A stretch of 64,000 nucleotides of DNA from Aphanomyces cochlioides (Eukaryota; Oomycota; Saprolegniomycetes; Saprolegniales; Verrucalvaceae), in contig JAHQRK010000003.1 in the NCBI GenBank assembly GCA_019828595.1, positions 372,001-436,000 of the forward strand, written 5' to 3'. Within the stretch, counting starts at the first letter, position 1, and every line of letters begins with the position of its first letter. The translations under genes were made by a program, and so were the position numbers. Positions 41,031 to 51,915 of the stretch are shown here, one piece after another. The notes beneath the pieces are model-generated. The model was not told the DNA's origin. It made no database searches and worked only from the letters and a program-made list of their open reading frames with translations.

Positions 41031-42769
41031 TTAAGCGTCTTCCACTGCCAGCTCTGACAAGTAATTGACCACGCGAAGCAGTCGGCCTTGGTACTTTTCG
41101 AGGATTTGAATGTTTAGCTCTCGGTTGAAAAATCCCTTTGCAGCCTTAGACACGGTCGAATGGATCTCTTCCTACCATGTTCTCGAGCTCGCTCAGCTGC
41201 GCCGCCCACTTGTCTCCGTCTGATGAGGTTGGAAGCACAGGTTCCAATGCATGGACTGGCATGACTTCAGGGGTAAATAACGCCTAGAAGGACACCGTGA
41301 GCTTCAGCAGAGTTAGAATCCGACATACTTCATCTTGTTTGGTTTCCCACTCGGACAACGCAGTCGTCCAAACTTCTGCTACCGACGGCGGCGCGTCTGC
41401 ATGTGTTTCCATTTCAACGTCGGCAATCTCGGTGCTTTCAACGACCACGCGCTCTACAAACAGCGCTTCTTGCTTGCCAACCAAGCCTGCTTCATTCAAT
41501 GGCAATGCTGATTCTTCAATCACGCGGCGTGGGTAATTTGCTGTCGCTCGAAACGAGCCCGGGGTATATCCCGTGACGCTGGTGATGAAATCATACAACG
41601 TCGAGACCAAATCTGAATTGTGGAACCGTCGGACGTGTTGTGCGCCTTCAGGAGTTCGCAGCATGAGTTTAATGCCTTCGTTCTGAGGTGGTTCAGCAGG
41701 TAATCGTGCTGCAGCATCAGCTTGTCTCCTTGTTTTCTCCTATCACGAAATTTGAGTGCCCGGCATGACAAGCTTTCAGGAGTTACCTCTTCAAGACGCA
41801 ATTGTTGCTTCTCAGCGTCTATCTTTGCTTGAATCGCAGCTTGCTCTGCCGCTTTTTTCTTTTCGATGGCTTCGCTTGGAAGTAGATCCACCTCCAAATC
41901 CACATTCAGGATTGTCACCTGCGCAGATTGCAATCATGAAAACTTTCACAAAGGGGGGAACTAACCTGAGGAGCTGGTTCGATGTTGTGGACGAGGACTT
42001 CAAATGTAATCTTTCCATGGCGTACCAACAGAATGTCTCCTTCGGTCAAGGTCGTGTGTGTCTAGCGACATCATGAGCTTGAGTTGCATTCACGATACAT
42101 TACGTGTAGGGTTCTTTCGAGGATGTGCTTGAAATCGACTTGGCGGTCTCCAAATCCATCTCCAAGTGGCTGGAGTTTCACCGAGCGTCCTTTCTCCAAT
42201 CTTACAAACCGCACGGAAACATCCACGACTGCATCTATAAACTGCAACGAGCGTGCAACTTTGGGTGGAATGCCAATTGTGCCTTCGTCCGCAGTAAATT
42301 CGAGTACACTTGCATGTGTTTTCCGTTCTCCAGCAATCAATTTAAACGTGAAGACACCAAGGTCGAGTGCATTTTGTGGGTTCAATTCCTCCAACGCTGA
42401 CACTGGTAAGGTGACTTTGTCGCCGTCGTTTGGAATTGGTACAGCTCGAAGCGTCTTCTTGTACGAAATACCTCCTGTCACCCGCTGTTCTTCCAAACGT
42501 CTCTCTTCTTCCTAGATGCATAATATGTCAAGCAAAGTGGAGAGATTCATGTGCACCTCCACTTCTCGACGATGTTGCTCTTCCTTCCGGCGTTGTGTCT
42601 CGGCTTCCATCTCCAATCGAAGTCGGTTGGCTTGCTCTTGCAGAGCTCTTTCTCTTTCCATCTTCTGACGCGCAGCTTGCCGCCTCGCTTCCTGTTCCTT
42701 CTGGAGCTTCTTTCCGCGCAACCCCAAATCGAAATCCATTCTTCTCGTCTTCTTATTGCCAAATGCCAC
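41031..42769 (-). CDS. UFD1-domain/UBX-domain fusion, probable p97 adaptor
   Basis: A multi-exon gene read from Met at 42769. A charged coiled-coil N-terminus (GKKLQKEQEARRQAARQKME) is followed by a UFD1 N-terminal-like double-psi region (VTLPVSALEELNPQNALDLG, SVLEFTADEGTIGIPPKVAR). Next come a second coiled coil and a UBX domain (GAQHVRRFHNSDLVSTLYDF, then GYTPGSFRATANYPRRVIEE, then LNEAGLVGKQEALFVE), and a short helical tail ending ELAVEDA. Introns are short and include one of about 31 bp near 41146. UFD1 and UBX domains each bind the p97/Cdc48 ATPase or ubiquitin, so a substrate adaptor for proteasomal or ER-linked degradation is likely. The stop lies only 5 bp from the stop of the converging RWD gene. 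Confidence 0.78.
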
Positions 42770-42895
42770 AAACTGCCCGTTTCGTGACCAGAATGATGGT
42801 CCAATTTCCGAACTTTACCGGAAACTCCAGAAAGTTCGCAGACGGATTACGTCATCCATATCCATAAAACGAACTTATAAGAATTCTGAAGAGAT

Positions 42896-43758
42896 TATGT
42901 CATCAATTCTCCACACGCGAAAGGTTCCATCTGTGTCGATCCAAGGCGACACGAGAATGGTGCGTCGCGGAGGTATGTCTATAGAAGGCCCAAGTTCGGC
43001 CCGCCGAGCGAGTCGCAGAACCTGTCGAACGACCTCAACAAGGTCCAGAAGAACCACTTGAAGAGGAACCACAACAATGATCCCAAGAACAACCAGAAGA
43101 ACCTAAACTACCTGAACAACACGAACAACCTGAACAACACGAAGAAGGGCCGTATCAACTACCCGAAGAAGGTCCAGAAGAATTCCTCGAAGAGGAACCA
43201 ACTGAACGAGCTGTATTGGTATTTCCCTTGGCATTGCTCGACCAACAGACGACGATTCCTCACCAAGAGGTGGAAATAGACCAAGATTTGATCGACTGTG
43301 GTTTTATCATTCAAGCAACCATGATGGTTGTGTTTAGTATTTGTGCCATGGTGTGTGGCGAGCCATTTGTGACCAACTCTCTCAGCATATTGACATGGAT
43401 GTCATCTTTGGTCATGGCTCAATTCGGCTGTACTGCCGTCTTTGGGAGTGACAGCGCGGCAACGTTTTTGCTTTGTGTTCTACTGTCTTCCATTGTGAAT
43501 CGTCACCACGCGAAGACTTTGGAGGAAGACCGCCTGAGGAAGACCTCCATGGCGACGCTCGTGACGCGGCAAGCCAAGTTGGTGGCCCTCCTTTCAATCC
43601 AACGACCCAATGCGACTCCCATGTTAGCCATGTTTACGTTGCTTGAATATCGTCGCCGTAGAGATTTGCCGCTACTCCACGCGAAGATCCTAGTGGGTCC
43701 AATCCATGCCATCTTGTTCAACGGCACGCTTGGCAGATGCGGGAAATCAACAATTTAA
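42896..43758 (+). CDS. Small membrane protein with Pro-Glu-Gln repeat
   Basis: No family recognised. The frame from Met 42896 (MSSILHTRKVPSVSIQGDTR) connects, through putative introns of about 40 bp (after 42972) and 45 bp (around the in-frame TGA near 43078), to a Pro/Glu/Gln-rich repeat (PEEPKLPEQHEQPEQHEEGP). Three hydrophobic segments follow (IIQATMMVVFSICAMVCGEP, LSILTWMSSLVMAQFGCTAV, AATFLLCVLLSSIV) and then a basic cytosolic-type tail. If the second intron is not real, the gene has a nonsense codon. It is divergent from the UFD1-UBX gene, sharing a 126-bp promoter region. Confidence 0.45.
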
Positions 43759-44369
43759 AAAAATACTTCATTATTTTTAAAAAAAATATTGCTCAAAACT
43801 TTTTTAAATTACATGATTGTTGGTGTATACAGATAAACCTGCTTGTTTGAACAACGCACGGTGGAGTGGGATTCTTGTTCAATTCCAAAGGTGTTCAGCT
43901 ATAGCTTTATCGAAGCGTTTGTATAGGCATACAAATTTCAAGTTACTAATTTACCGTATGGTATCAGGACATTTCCAACACACTCAACTCTATCAATCAA
44001 TACACTCTACTCTGTCTCAACCGAGCACTTGAAGCGCTTCTTGATGTGTTCGTATGGGGTGCCTTCATCGATCATCTTCGGCATGGTGACTTTGTCTTCC
44101 ATGCTCAAGTCGACCATCCTTCCACCAAGACTAACAATGTGTGGCTAACCAACGATGTGTTCTGATGTTACGTAGTACAACTCATATTTGATCAAATTAC
44201 TTCGTTTAGCATGAGAGGTTTTTGTTCAATCTACCAGGGTCGACATATATGGAAATCTGTCCGTGGATTGAAAACCTGTTCAGTTCGAAAGGCGTTTAGC
44301 TATCCGAGGTGTTTAAACTAGCAGGTTTTTCTGTACAACATTTACAAAAGTTTCTAAAAGTTCCAAAAT
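43759..44369. other. Intergenic with a possible gene relic at 44007-44130
   Basis: Mostly AT-rich and non-coding. A short minus-strand stretch (stop at 44007) reads with good protein sense as GGRMVDLSMEDKVTMPKMID followed by KKRFKCSVETE. No start or upstream exon is visible, so it may be the last exon of a decayed gene cut by the transposon that begins at 44370. Confidence 0.3.
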
Positions 44370-44532
44370 AGAGAGTTTTAGCAAGTTTCAGACGAATGAC
44401 TTTTCACTCTGTATCCGGACGACAGCAATCTCACTGGTAAATTCAGTGGTGAAATAATACGAATGAGCAAGCCTCACTGTGCTGGTGGTCACGATTCGTT
44501 GGTTAACTCTCATTGGACGAATACACTGGACC

Positions 44533-45340
44533 ATGAGCGAGTCGGCACCGACGGCACAAGGCAGAAAGAAGGCGTTCAGGTTCAAAGCAGCCCACGATGT
44601 AGACTTGCTGAGGGAAGCGATGGTTCACAAGCCATGGAGTGCAAGCCACGGCAAGGTGCAGTCAACGTGGGTTGCGATTGCCTCTGTCCTGAGCATGCAG
44701 TTTGGGGTTCGGATAACCCCGTTGGCATGCCAATGACGCTTTGATTCACTGCTGGAAACATTCAACTCGAACGAATTGGCGTCGCTTCGTGCATCAGGAA
44801 CAGAGGAGGAGTATGGGGAAAGAGAAGGTTTTCTGACCGAAATAAAGGAGATGGTGAGGCTCGTATATAGAGTACATTATTCAACTTGAATCTATAGGTA
44901 AATGATTTTGAGTCTCAAAAGGACATGCAGTCTACGCAAGCTGCAGAAGAAGCAGCAAGAAAGAAGGCTATGCAACTGGCATGATGGAAGCCACTATGGC
45001 TTCAATTGAAAAACGACATCAAAATGAGTCTTCAAACGATGAAGACAGTGAAGACATGCCGACAACCATGACAAAAAAGAAACGGCGTGTGAACGAAGAT
45101 GGATTTCTCCAGTCTCTGATCGAAACACAGAAGCATGCCATGAACATTGAACAAGAGAGAACGTCACTGCTTCAAAAACAATTGCAGTTGATGGAACGCC
45201 AATTAGAACTTCGTGAAGAGCAGTTCAAACTCGACAAAATGGAACGAGAACAGCAAGTGCAATTGGATAGATTGGAACGTCAGAAAGCTATAAAAGCTCA
45301 AGCTGCCCTCGTAGTTATCTCAGTAAGCTCTCTCGTATGA
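44533..45340 (+). pseudogene. Harbinger accessory (Myb-like) gene, broken
   Basis: From Met 44533 the frame reads MSESAPTAQGRKKAFRFKAA and continues into a Myb/SANT-like helix set. A TGA at 44734-44736 interrupts it. The same frame resumes directly with RFDSLLETFNSNELASLRAS, passes a probable 44-bp intron near 44853-44896, and shifts by one base near 44980 into a long coiled coil (LQKQLQLMERQLELREEQFK). A nonsense change plus one shift would explain the present state. Confidence 0.65.
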
Positions 45341-45385
45341 CCAAAGACTAATACAGTGTTGATTCATTGTTAAAGCTCAAAAATT

Positions 45386-46393
45386 CTACATCCAAGGTAT
45401 TCTCGTGCTGTCGGCGGTGGCACACTGAATGTAGAGCTTAGCGACAGGTTGCAAATACAATTTGAGATTCTTTTTGAAATCATTGAAAGCCCAAAGGCTA
45501 ACAACTTTTCCAAATAGCCATTCGACACAGATTCGGCCAGCACTCATCAGTCGATTGAACTCCTTCTGCGCTGGTGTCAAACTTGAATACTTAAAAGGCG
45601 ACAACAAATGGGCACTTGGAGAGTAAGCCGGATCACCATATATAGTGAAGTCTACATCATCAAAATGTAGATGGCGCTCCAGTATTGAGACAAGGTGGCT
45701 CTGATCAAGCATGTACGAGTCGTGTCTCGCTCCAGGGAAGGGGCCAAACAGGTGGGCGATAATTCCATCGGGGGTTACTACCGATTGAAATTTCAAGGCG
45801 TGTTTCCGTTTGTGTCCATTATATACGATTTTTTGGTTCCTCGACGGCCTGCAAATGGCTCGAATCGTCCCATCAATAAAGCCCACACACGTTTGTAAGG
45901 GAATATTTGTTTCACGCATCGCGTTCGCGAACTCGGTGAGCTTTGACTTAGTCAGACGCTCATGGTCCCATACAAGCAAATGTTTAAACTGCTCATAAAT
46001 GTGACCGACAACCAATTGACACACAGTAGATATAGCAACTTTGGATCGATGGAAGAGCAATTCCAAGTCACACAAACGATTTGGATAAGCCAATCGACGG
46101 AGCGTCATCAATAATGCGTCTCTGCCACTACACTTGACACGTGATGCAGTGGTAACTTCACGTGGAATGTTCAATACTTCAACAAGAAGCAAAATGTCTG
46201 TCTTTTGGAAGCGAAAGAGGTCTCGCCAAAGTCGATGAGAGGATGGTATTTCCCACAAGTCAAATTTGATAGCCAAAACATAGTGAGGGCGGTTGCGTCG
46301 AATTCTTCTTGCAAGAACAAACATACTGATGCACCTGAGGAGTGGCCGCACCGAAAGGAGAAGCATCGCGGTGCCAACGTCAACACCCTCCAT
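45386..46393 (-). CDS. PIF/Harbinger transposase, intact frame
   Basis: A 335-residue DDE transposase without interruptions. The catalytic positions appear in CVGFIDGTIRAICRP (first Asp), FGPFPGARHDSYML and FTIYGDPAYSPS (middle region) and MSAGRICVEWLFGKVV (final Glu). An N-terminal helical region likely takes part in DNA binding. It would cut at the element's 15-bp ends, but the partner accessory gene in this copy is broken, so mobility would depend on a partner from another copy. Met at 46393 is the first in frame. Confidence 0.88.
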   Translation of the reverse strand: MEGVDVGTAMLLLSVRPLLRCISMFVLARRIRRNRPHYVLAIKFDLWEIPSSHRLWRDLFRFQKTDILLLVEVLNIPREVTTASRVKCSGRDALLMTLRRLAYPNRLCDLELLFHRSKVAISTVCQLVVGHIYEQFKHLLVWDHERLTKSKLTEFANAMRETNIPLQTCVGFIDGTIRAICRPSRNQKIVYNGHKRKHALKFQSVVTPDGIIAHLFGPFPGARHDSYMLDQSHLVSILERHLHFDDVDFTIYGDPAYSPSAHLLSPFKYSSLTPAQKEFNRLMSAGRICVEWLFGKVVSLWAFNDFKKNLKLYLQPVAKLYIQCATADSTRIPWM

Positions 46394-46545
46394 CGTACGA
46401 CAATTGAGAAATGACTTCGAACGAATTCGTGAAAGTGAAACGATACGATTTGCTAAAATTCATTCCTATTCGTATATTTCACTGTGACGAAATTCGTACA
46501 TTTTTATTCTCACCGTGAAAAGTGGAGAGGTTGCTAAAACTCTCT

Positions 46546-46966
46546 AATGTCTGACTTGTTGCTTAAAAAAACTAACCAAGACATTTCCCATTTCGTTGAA
46601 ACTTATAGCTATAAGTACAGTCTACAGCTGAGAACAATGAAATCCAGGATTGAAATGGTTTGAATGTGGTTTTTTTTAATGTAAAGTTAAAAGAAACTTC
46701 TAAAAACTCCGACTTTGACGTTGAAAAAACCAAACAAGACATAACAAAGTTGATGTTTCTCGACTGACATCCTCATGAAGTGTTCCTAAGTACCTTGTCC
46801 TATAATATCAAGCTTTGAATCGTTTGGGAAGTGTGGTTTTTTTAGGTCGTTTTGCAAGTTTCTTTTTAGATTATATAATCCTAAAAGAATCCTCTAAAAG
46901 AATCTTGAAGAAACTTTTTTTAAATTTTGGGAATATTTTTTTTAAAATTATTGATAATTTTATTAA
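46546..46966. other. AT-rich spacer between two transposons
   Basis: About 420 bp of AT-rich DNA separating the Harbinger and IS630-related elements. I see no gene, repeat or element end in it. Confidence 0.5.
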
Positions 46967-48921
46967 CAGTCCCCGACACCATCGAACCATTTTTTTCCAC
47001 AGAAACACGAAATTGTCCTTGTTTTGTATGGAAATTAGTATGTTCGATGGCAAATTTTATTGCGAATTCATCAGAATTCGCTAAATACTCCAAAACCCAA
47101 TATTCTTTGAAAGATGTTACAAAAACTATGTTGAGATGTACTAAAACTGATCGTATATTCCAATAACCTGCATAAAATCATGCAAAATTCAATTTTGATT
47201 ATTGAATTATAGAGGTTTTTGAAGAGGGCGAGCTTGTGCACTTTTGAAACCTTATATTCCTTCGAGGACAAAAATAGGTATCGTCCTTCCAAGCAGGCAC
47301 CTTGAGATAACGATAACGTCGCTAACATGGACAAGTCTGCTCAAGCATGTATGGACTTTGTGAAACAAGCACGGTCTCGCTGCCTTACTCGCGAAGAAAG
47401 ACTTGATATACTCCGATTGCATGCATATTATCGAAGTGAAGGTGTCAACAACCTCTCCAGAAGAGTGGCGAGCGCGTTGGGTCGAAGTATTGACGTTGTC
47501 AAAGAAATCCTTCGCGAATACAGGCTTAACCGCACCGTCACAGAGGCTACGCCTGCTGCAAACCGAAGTAATCATGAGCCTCGAATCAGAGATACGAAGC
47601 AAAACATTGAAATGGTCCAAACGTTCGTACGCAACAGACGTTCCCGCAAAATGCGTACAACGGCAGTGGATGTAATGAATTTCCTGTCCGATCGTGCTGT
47701 CCTGACTGTTGATCGCTTGGACAAGAAAAGCGAAGACTCAGCCATTCGCGCGGTCCAGCGCTTTCTACTCCGTCAAGGTTACAAACGAGGCAGTCGGAAG
47801 GGTTCAAACTCTATCCACTTGTCCAAGGCCCATGCAATGGCACGAGATGCTTACGTTCACTTCATGTACCCTCGACTCTCATCCACGGACCCACCATTTG
47901 TGGTTTACACTGACGAGGCTTACATTCACCACCACTACAAGCGGCACCATGACTCTTTGTATCAACCAAAAGACCGCAAGAACAAGGAGCCAAAGGACAA
48001 GAACAAAGACCGAAGATACTGTTTTGTGGCTGGCATCCTTGATTCGCCTTCTGTGGAGTGTTGCGTCGTTAGTTTGGATGTTTTTACGGGGGGTTCGTCA
48101 CAAGCCAAGCAGCCTAAAGACTACCATGGTATGTTCAATCATGCCTACTATTCAAGATGGTTCTCAAGCATGTTGGACGAATTGGACGACTTGGGTGTGA
48201 AGAATGCTTTGATTGTGATGGACAATGCAAAGTACCACAAGTGTCTCCCACCCGACACCCCTTCCGGTCGATGGTCCAAAAAGCGATTGCAAGATGAATG
48301 CATTCGAATTGGTGTAGATGTTGCTCCCTCTGACTACAAGAGCTTGCTTTGGGAGAAGGTCTCAAAGTACGTATAGGAACATGTTCGTCCGGTCGTCGTG
48401 GAACTTGCAGTGAAGCGTGGCCATACTGTGGTGTATACCCCTCCTCAACATTCTGACCTTCAGCCCATTGAACTGATCTGGGCAGAAGTGACGAGCAAAG
48501 TTGGAAAAAGATATGATGATATGACGTCGTTTGCTGACGTCAAGGTACGATTGGTTGAAGCATTCGCAAGTCTGAAATCCTCGACTATCAAGAATTGCAT
48601 TGATTCTGCTCAACGAAAACTTGAAATGTTGCATGAACATTTATTGAGGATTGACGAAGTGAGCTCAGATGAAGAATCTTCAGCCGAGAGTGGGGATGAA
48701 AACGATGGAGACGATGAATCTGACAGCTCCGATGAGCAACTGGAGATGACGGAGCAACTGGAGACGACGACGTAAATTCACTACTGTTAGATTTTATATT
48801 TTGAATAATGAATACATATATGATGTATAAGTTTAAACAGTACAATTCGGACCTTTAACTTTTTATACCTGTGAAAATTGTTTATATATTTCCCCAACTG
48901 GTTCGATGGTGTCGGGGACTG
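46967..48921 (+). mobile_element. IS630/Tc1-related transposon with TAA target duplication
   Basis: A 1955-bp element with perfect 23-bp inverted repeats: the left starts CAGTCCCCGACACCATCGAA at 46967 and the right complement ends at 48921. TAA flanks both ends (46964-46966 and 48922-48924). The transposase is DDE_3-like, yet a 3-bp TAA duplication differs from the usual TA of Tc1/mariner. It carries one gene with a single in-frame stop. Confidence 0.82.
47327..48775 (+). pseudogene. DDE_3-type transposase with one in-frame stop
   Basis: A 482-codon frame interrupted only by TAG at 48374-48376; the same frame resumes immediately. The N-terminus has helix-turn-helix segments (RRVASALGRSIDVVKEIL). 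Catalytic candidates are VVYTDEAYIHHHY, LIVMDNAKYHK and QHSDLQPIELIWAEV. The second Asp and the Glu are separated by more than 80 residues, far longer than the 34-39 of Tc1/mariner, with the intervening region containing a WSKKRLQDECIRIG segment. The C-terminus is strongly acidic. One CAG-to-TAG change, or a sequencing error, would account for the break. Confidence 0.8.
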
Positions 48922-49173
48922 TAAAGTCGTGAATTCCCGCATCTCCTTGTGTATATCGTACACATTGTGGCAGACAAGTGGAGAATCACTGCGACGGTGG
49001 GCGAAGTGAGAAAACTACGCGATTGCATGCAGCGTGAAGTGGAAGACGGCGATACGTTGCTTGCCTTTGAGATCAACTCTGTGAACGGCATGCAGACGTT
49101 CTTGAGCGCCATCACAGCTAGTGCACTCTTGCCATCCGCGCCGTTGCTGCGTAAATTCTGCCAAATGTATTGA
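48922..49173 (+). pseudogene. Possible 3' gene fragment abutting the transposon
   Basis: Directly after the element end, a plus-strand frame reads with good protein sense (REFPHLLVYIVHIVADKWRI, then GEVRKLRDCMQREVEDGDTL) to a stop at 49171-49173. No start codon precedes it and the DNA left of the element does not continue the protein. It may be the last exon of a gene disrupted or captured here. Function unknown. Confidence 0.35.
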
Positions 49174-49182
49174 TGCATTAAC

Positions 49183-49738
49183 TCTATTTCTATTGTCAAA
49201 ACTTCGGTTTTACGGATAATTTTTAGCAATTTATTCGATTATCCGAACAATTTCATGTTTTGAGTTGCTACTACTCTGTGCGGAAATGAAATTTACATTT
49301 GGGAAATACGACCCAAAGTAAACTTCTATTTTCGAGTTACGGGCCGTTGATTGGCCAAAACCATTAGTGAAACAACGCTGCTTCGCCAGTTAAAACGGCG
49401 CGGTTATCAACCAAAGGCAAACTGAATTATGGTCTCAGGAAGTTGTGTTGGGACATTGGGTTATGCCCTGCAATGTATCCCGCCAATGAGATCGCGTCAA
49501 AAGTTGGCGATCAGCCAATGAATGAAGACCAGTAGTACAACTGTAATGTATCGTATCAGACGAGCATACAAATTTCAAGTGAATATTTTTGTGTACTTCA
49601 ACTTCTCTGAAATGTACATTTGATTGCCGCACAGAGTAGTATTCTGGACACCAATAGCAACTCCAACCCCAAAAATTACGGATAAGTCCAATGAGTTGGT
49701 AAAAAGTTATCCGTAACTTCGATTAGAAATAGAAATAC
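49183..49738. mobile_element. Nested MITEs
   Basis: The inner element at 49271-49639 (369 bp) has CTACTCTGTGCGG ends facing each other and TA on both sides, a Tc1/mariner-type MITE signature. Similarity extends to about 30 bp with a few mismatches. Outside it, 49183-49270 and 49640-49738 form a second, imperfect inverted repeat (TATTTCT..., ACGGATAA..., GAGTTGC). This suggests the inner element lies in an older one, or that both are parts of one long foldback element. No coding sequence. Confidence 0.65.
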
Positions 49739-49812
49739 AGTAGAAACACTGCTGGAGATGCGTAAACAAGGTAATGTTGAATGATTGGAGCAATGTTAAG
49801 TTAGATATAAGG

Positions 49813-51835
49813 CTAGCTAGAGGCAGACAAGGCAGCGACAGGCATGCGATTACGCTCAGGTGCCTCGTTGCTCGACGGCATACGGTCGAGCGAGAGAGAC
49901 TGGGGTGGAAGGTCGATCGGCTCTACGAGCTCACGATACCGCGCTGAGATGGCGGTTGTTTTGGACACAATCGCATGGTGAAATGCATTGGTAGCTCGCG
50001 AGAGTCCTTGGGTGTGTTGCATGTCTATCGCCATTGGTTCCTGCTGGATTTGGTCGTGAATTTCTTGCACTACTAAAACTCTTTCCTCTTGTCTCTTCAA
50101 TAGTTCTTGTTGGCGCAGCTGGATCAAGCCTGGAATGGTTGCAACGATCTTCATTATTTGTCGTCGGCGTGCATGCACTTCAGCAATTCGAATACGACGG
50201 ACGCTAACCCAGCGACACATAGTTCGCTTCACCACGATCATTCGCTGAGGCTCAAGTTTTGCCCAGCGTTTGGCAGCCACAATGCCAGCACGGACAAGTT
50301 GGAATGAAGCGCGTGTTTTAGCTTCTACGCGTTTGACTTGAGCATCAGCGACCAGTGGCATCATGGAGCTGTATCGTCGGTGGCTCCAGTAGGTAGCAAC
50401 CAATGCCTTCAAGCTCTTTTTCCATGCCGTTGACGTCGCCACGGCCTTTGTAATTTGCTGAAGTTTGCGTAGCTCGACTGCTACTGGAATCTGAGCGACC
50501 ACGAGATCAGAAAAGAGTTGACGATTTGGTGGCGCCGACGCGTTACCTTCGCGTTAACAAGCGCCTTCAAGCTGTTCTTCCATGTAGTCTTTGTGGCCAT
50601 AGCCATATTTATGCGTTGCAGCCGCCATTGATTGACTACTGTTGGGATCTGGGAGACAACGAGGTCCAAGAAGGCTGGCGATTTGCAGCAGTTTTTTTTG
50701 CGATGCGCCGGCGTAGCATGCACTTATTCAAACCAATGCGGAAAGAGGTGCTCCATGGTGGATAAAACAAGACGGGACTCTTGTTGTTCAGTCGCTGCTG
50801 GAGCACAAAGCTGGGGATCTGCGAGATAACCATCAAGGTCAACCTACGGCAGCAAGCTTGTCCACGCAAGTAAAACAAAACACGCTGCCACGCAGAGCGC
50901 TTCGTTACAAGAGCTTCAGCCGTTAATATCTTGAGACGATAGACCTGAACTGCTGGCTCCCATTCAAACTGATTACCGCAAAAGCAAGTGATGGAGCTGC
51001 AGCCATCGCCTTTAACGAGAACTAAATCGCAGCTCGAGCATTGTGCCATATCTTCTACGCTTGGTAAATAAGCTTGGCATTGTTCTCCAGAGTGATGGCC
51101 ATCACGTTTGCAGGTAAAGCACACTGGGCGCGAGCAGCATGGTGTAAATTCAAAGGGATCATGCTTCATCAAGGCCAGAAAGAGTGATACTCGACGTTCG
51201 GCGTCATAAATGTAGGACATCAACGAGCGGCAAACCTTGCCCAAAATCGACCCACGTATGCTGTCTTGACCAATTCACCAACGAAAGTATCCACCGTCAT
51301 ATCGTGCGTGAGATAGCGTTGACATAGCTCATAAACGGTCGGCAAGTCATCCATAGCTTCACTTCTCACTTCGTTTGGCCATGTATCAGGACCATTCGTC
51401 AAACCTTCCAAGGCATTAGAGTAGATGGGGATTCTTCGAGTACATTGCAAGATTCGTGGCATTCTGGAGCATTTCGCATGCACCTTCCACTCGAGTGCGA
51501 AATAGATCCAAGGCATCGAAAATGCCACTTGATTTCTTCTGCAGGCGATGCATATTCACGGGGCGAATACAAATTGGACAGTTGAGGCGGGAAAGAATAC
51601 CGCGTGGGGCAGATTCCGCGCAAACGGTAAGATAGGACGACATACACGTTGTGCACATGATTGCAGGGCATGTATCGCTGCAAATCTCGGTCATTCCATC
51701 ACTCAGTTGAAACATTTCAAAGCACGCTTGACACTTGAACTCCGCCACGGCTTCCTCCACCATCTTGATGGATACATCTAGCTCTGCTGCAGGCTCTGCA
51801 ATCGTCTCCATTCGCTCAACGGCGACGGTCGTCAT
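49813..51835 (-). CDS. RBR-like E3 ubiquitin ligase with helical repeat tail
   Basis: A multi-exon gene from Met 51835. It begins with a RING1-like domain (CQACFEMFQLSD, CPAIMCTTC, LNCPICIRP). After a helical linker comes an IBR/RING2-like region: FTPCCSRPVCFTCKRDGHHS followed by CSSCDLVLVKGDGCSSITCF and CGNQFEW. The GDGC Cys matches the position of the catalytic Cys in RING-between-RING ligases. The C-terminal half has three related ~45-residue segments (VVSQIPTVVNQWRLQRINMA; VVAQIPVAVELRKLQQITKA; VISQIPSFVLQQRL) each leading into WK-rich basic helices, somewhat IQ-motif-like, then a charged helical tail. Such ligases transfer ubiquitin through a thioester. Substrates unknown. Intron joins near 51230 and 50500-50700 are approximate. 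Confidence 0.68.
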
Positions 51836-51915
51836 AGTACTTTCTCGGCCAAATGGATTCTGGTCGAAGCTCCCTGCTTTTCTCTCGACACATGATTTTT
51901 GGTATAGTGTACAAA

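Larger units (their letters stand above)
44370..46545. mobile_element. PIF/Harbinger element 2, TSD AAT
   Basis: A 2176-bp element. Both ends read AGAGAGTTTTAGCAA (left from 44370, right complement ending 46545), and AAT flanks both sides (44367-44369 and 46546-46548), a 3-bp target duplication. It has the standard convergent pair of genes: a Myb-like accessory gene on the plus strand, degraded, and an intact DDE transposase on the minus strand. Sequence relatedness to element 1 is limited, so these are separate families. Confidence 0.83.
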
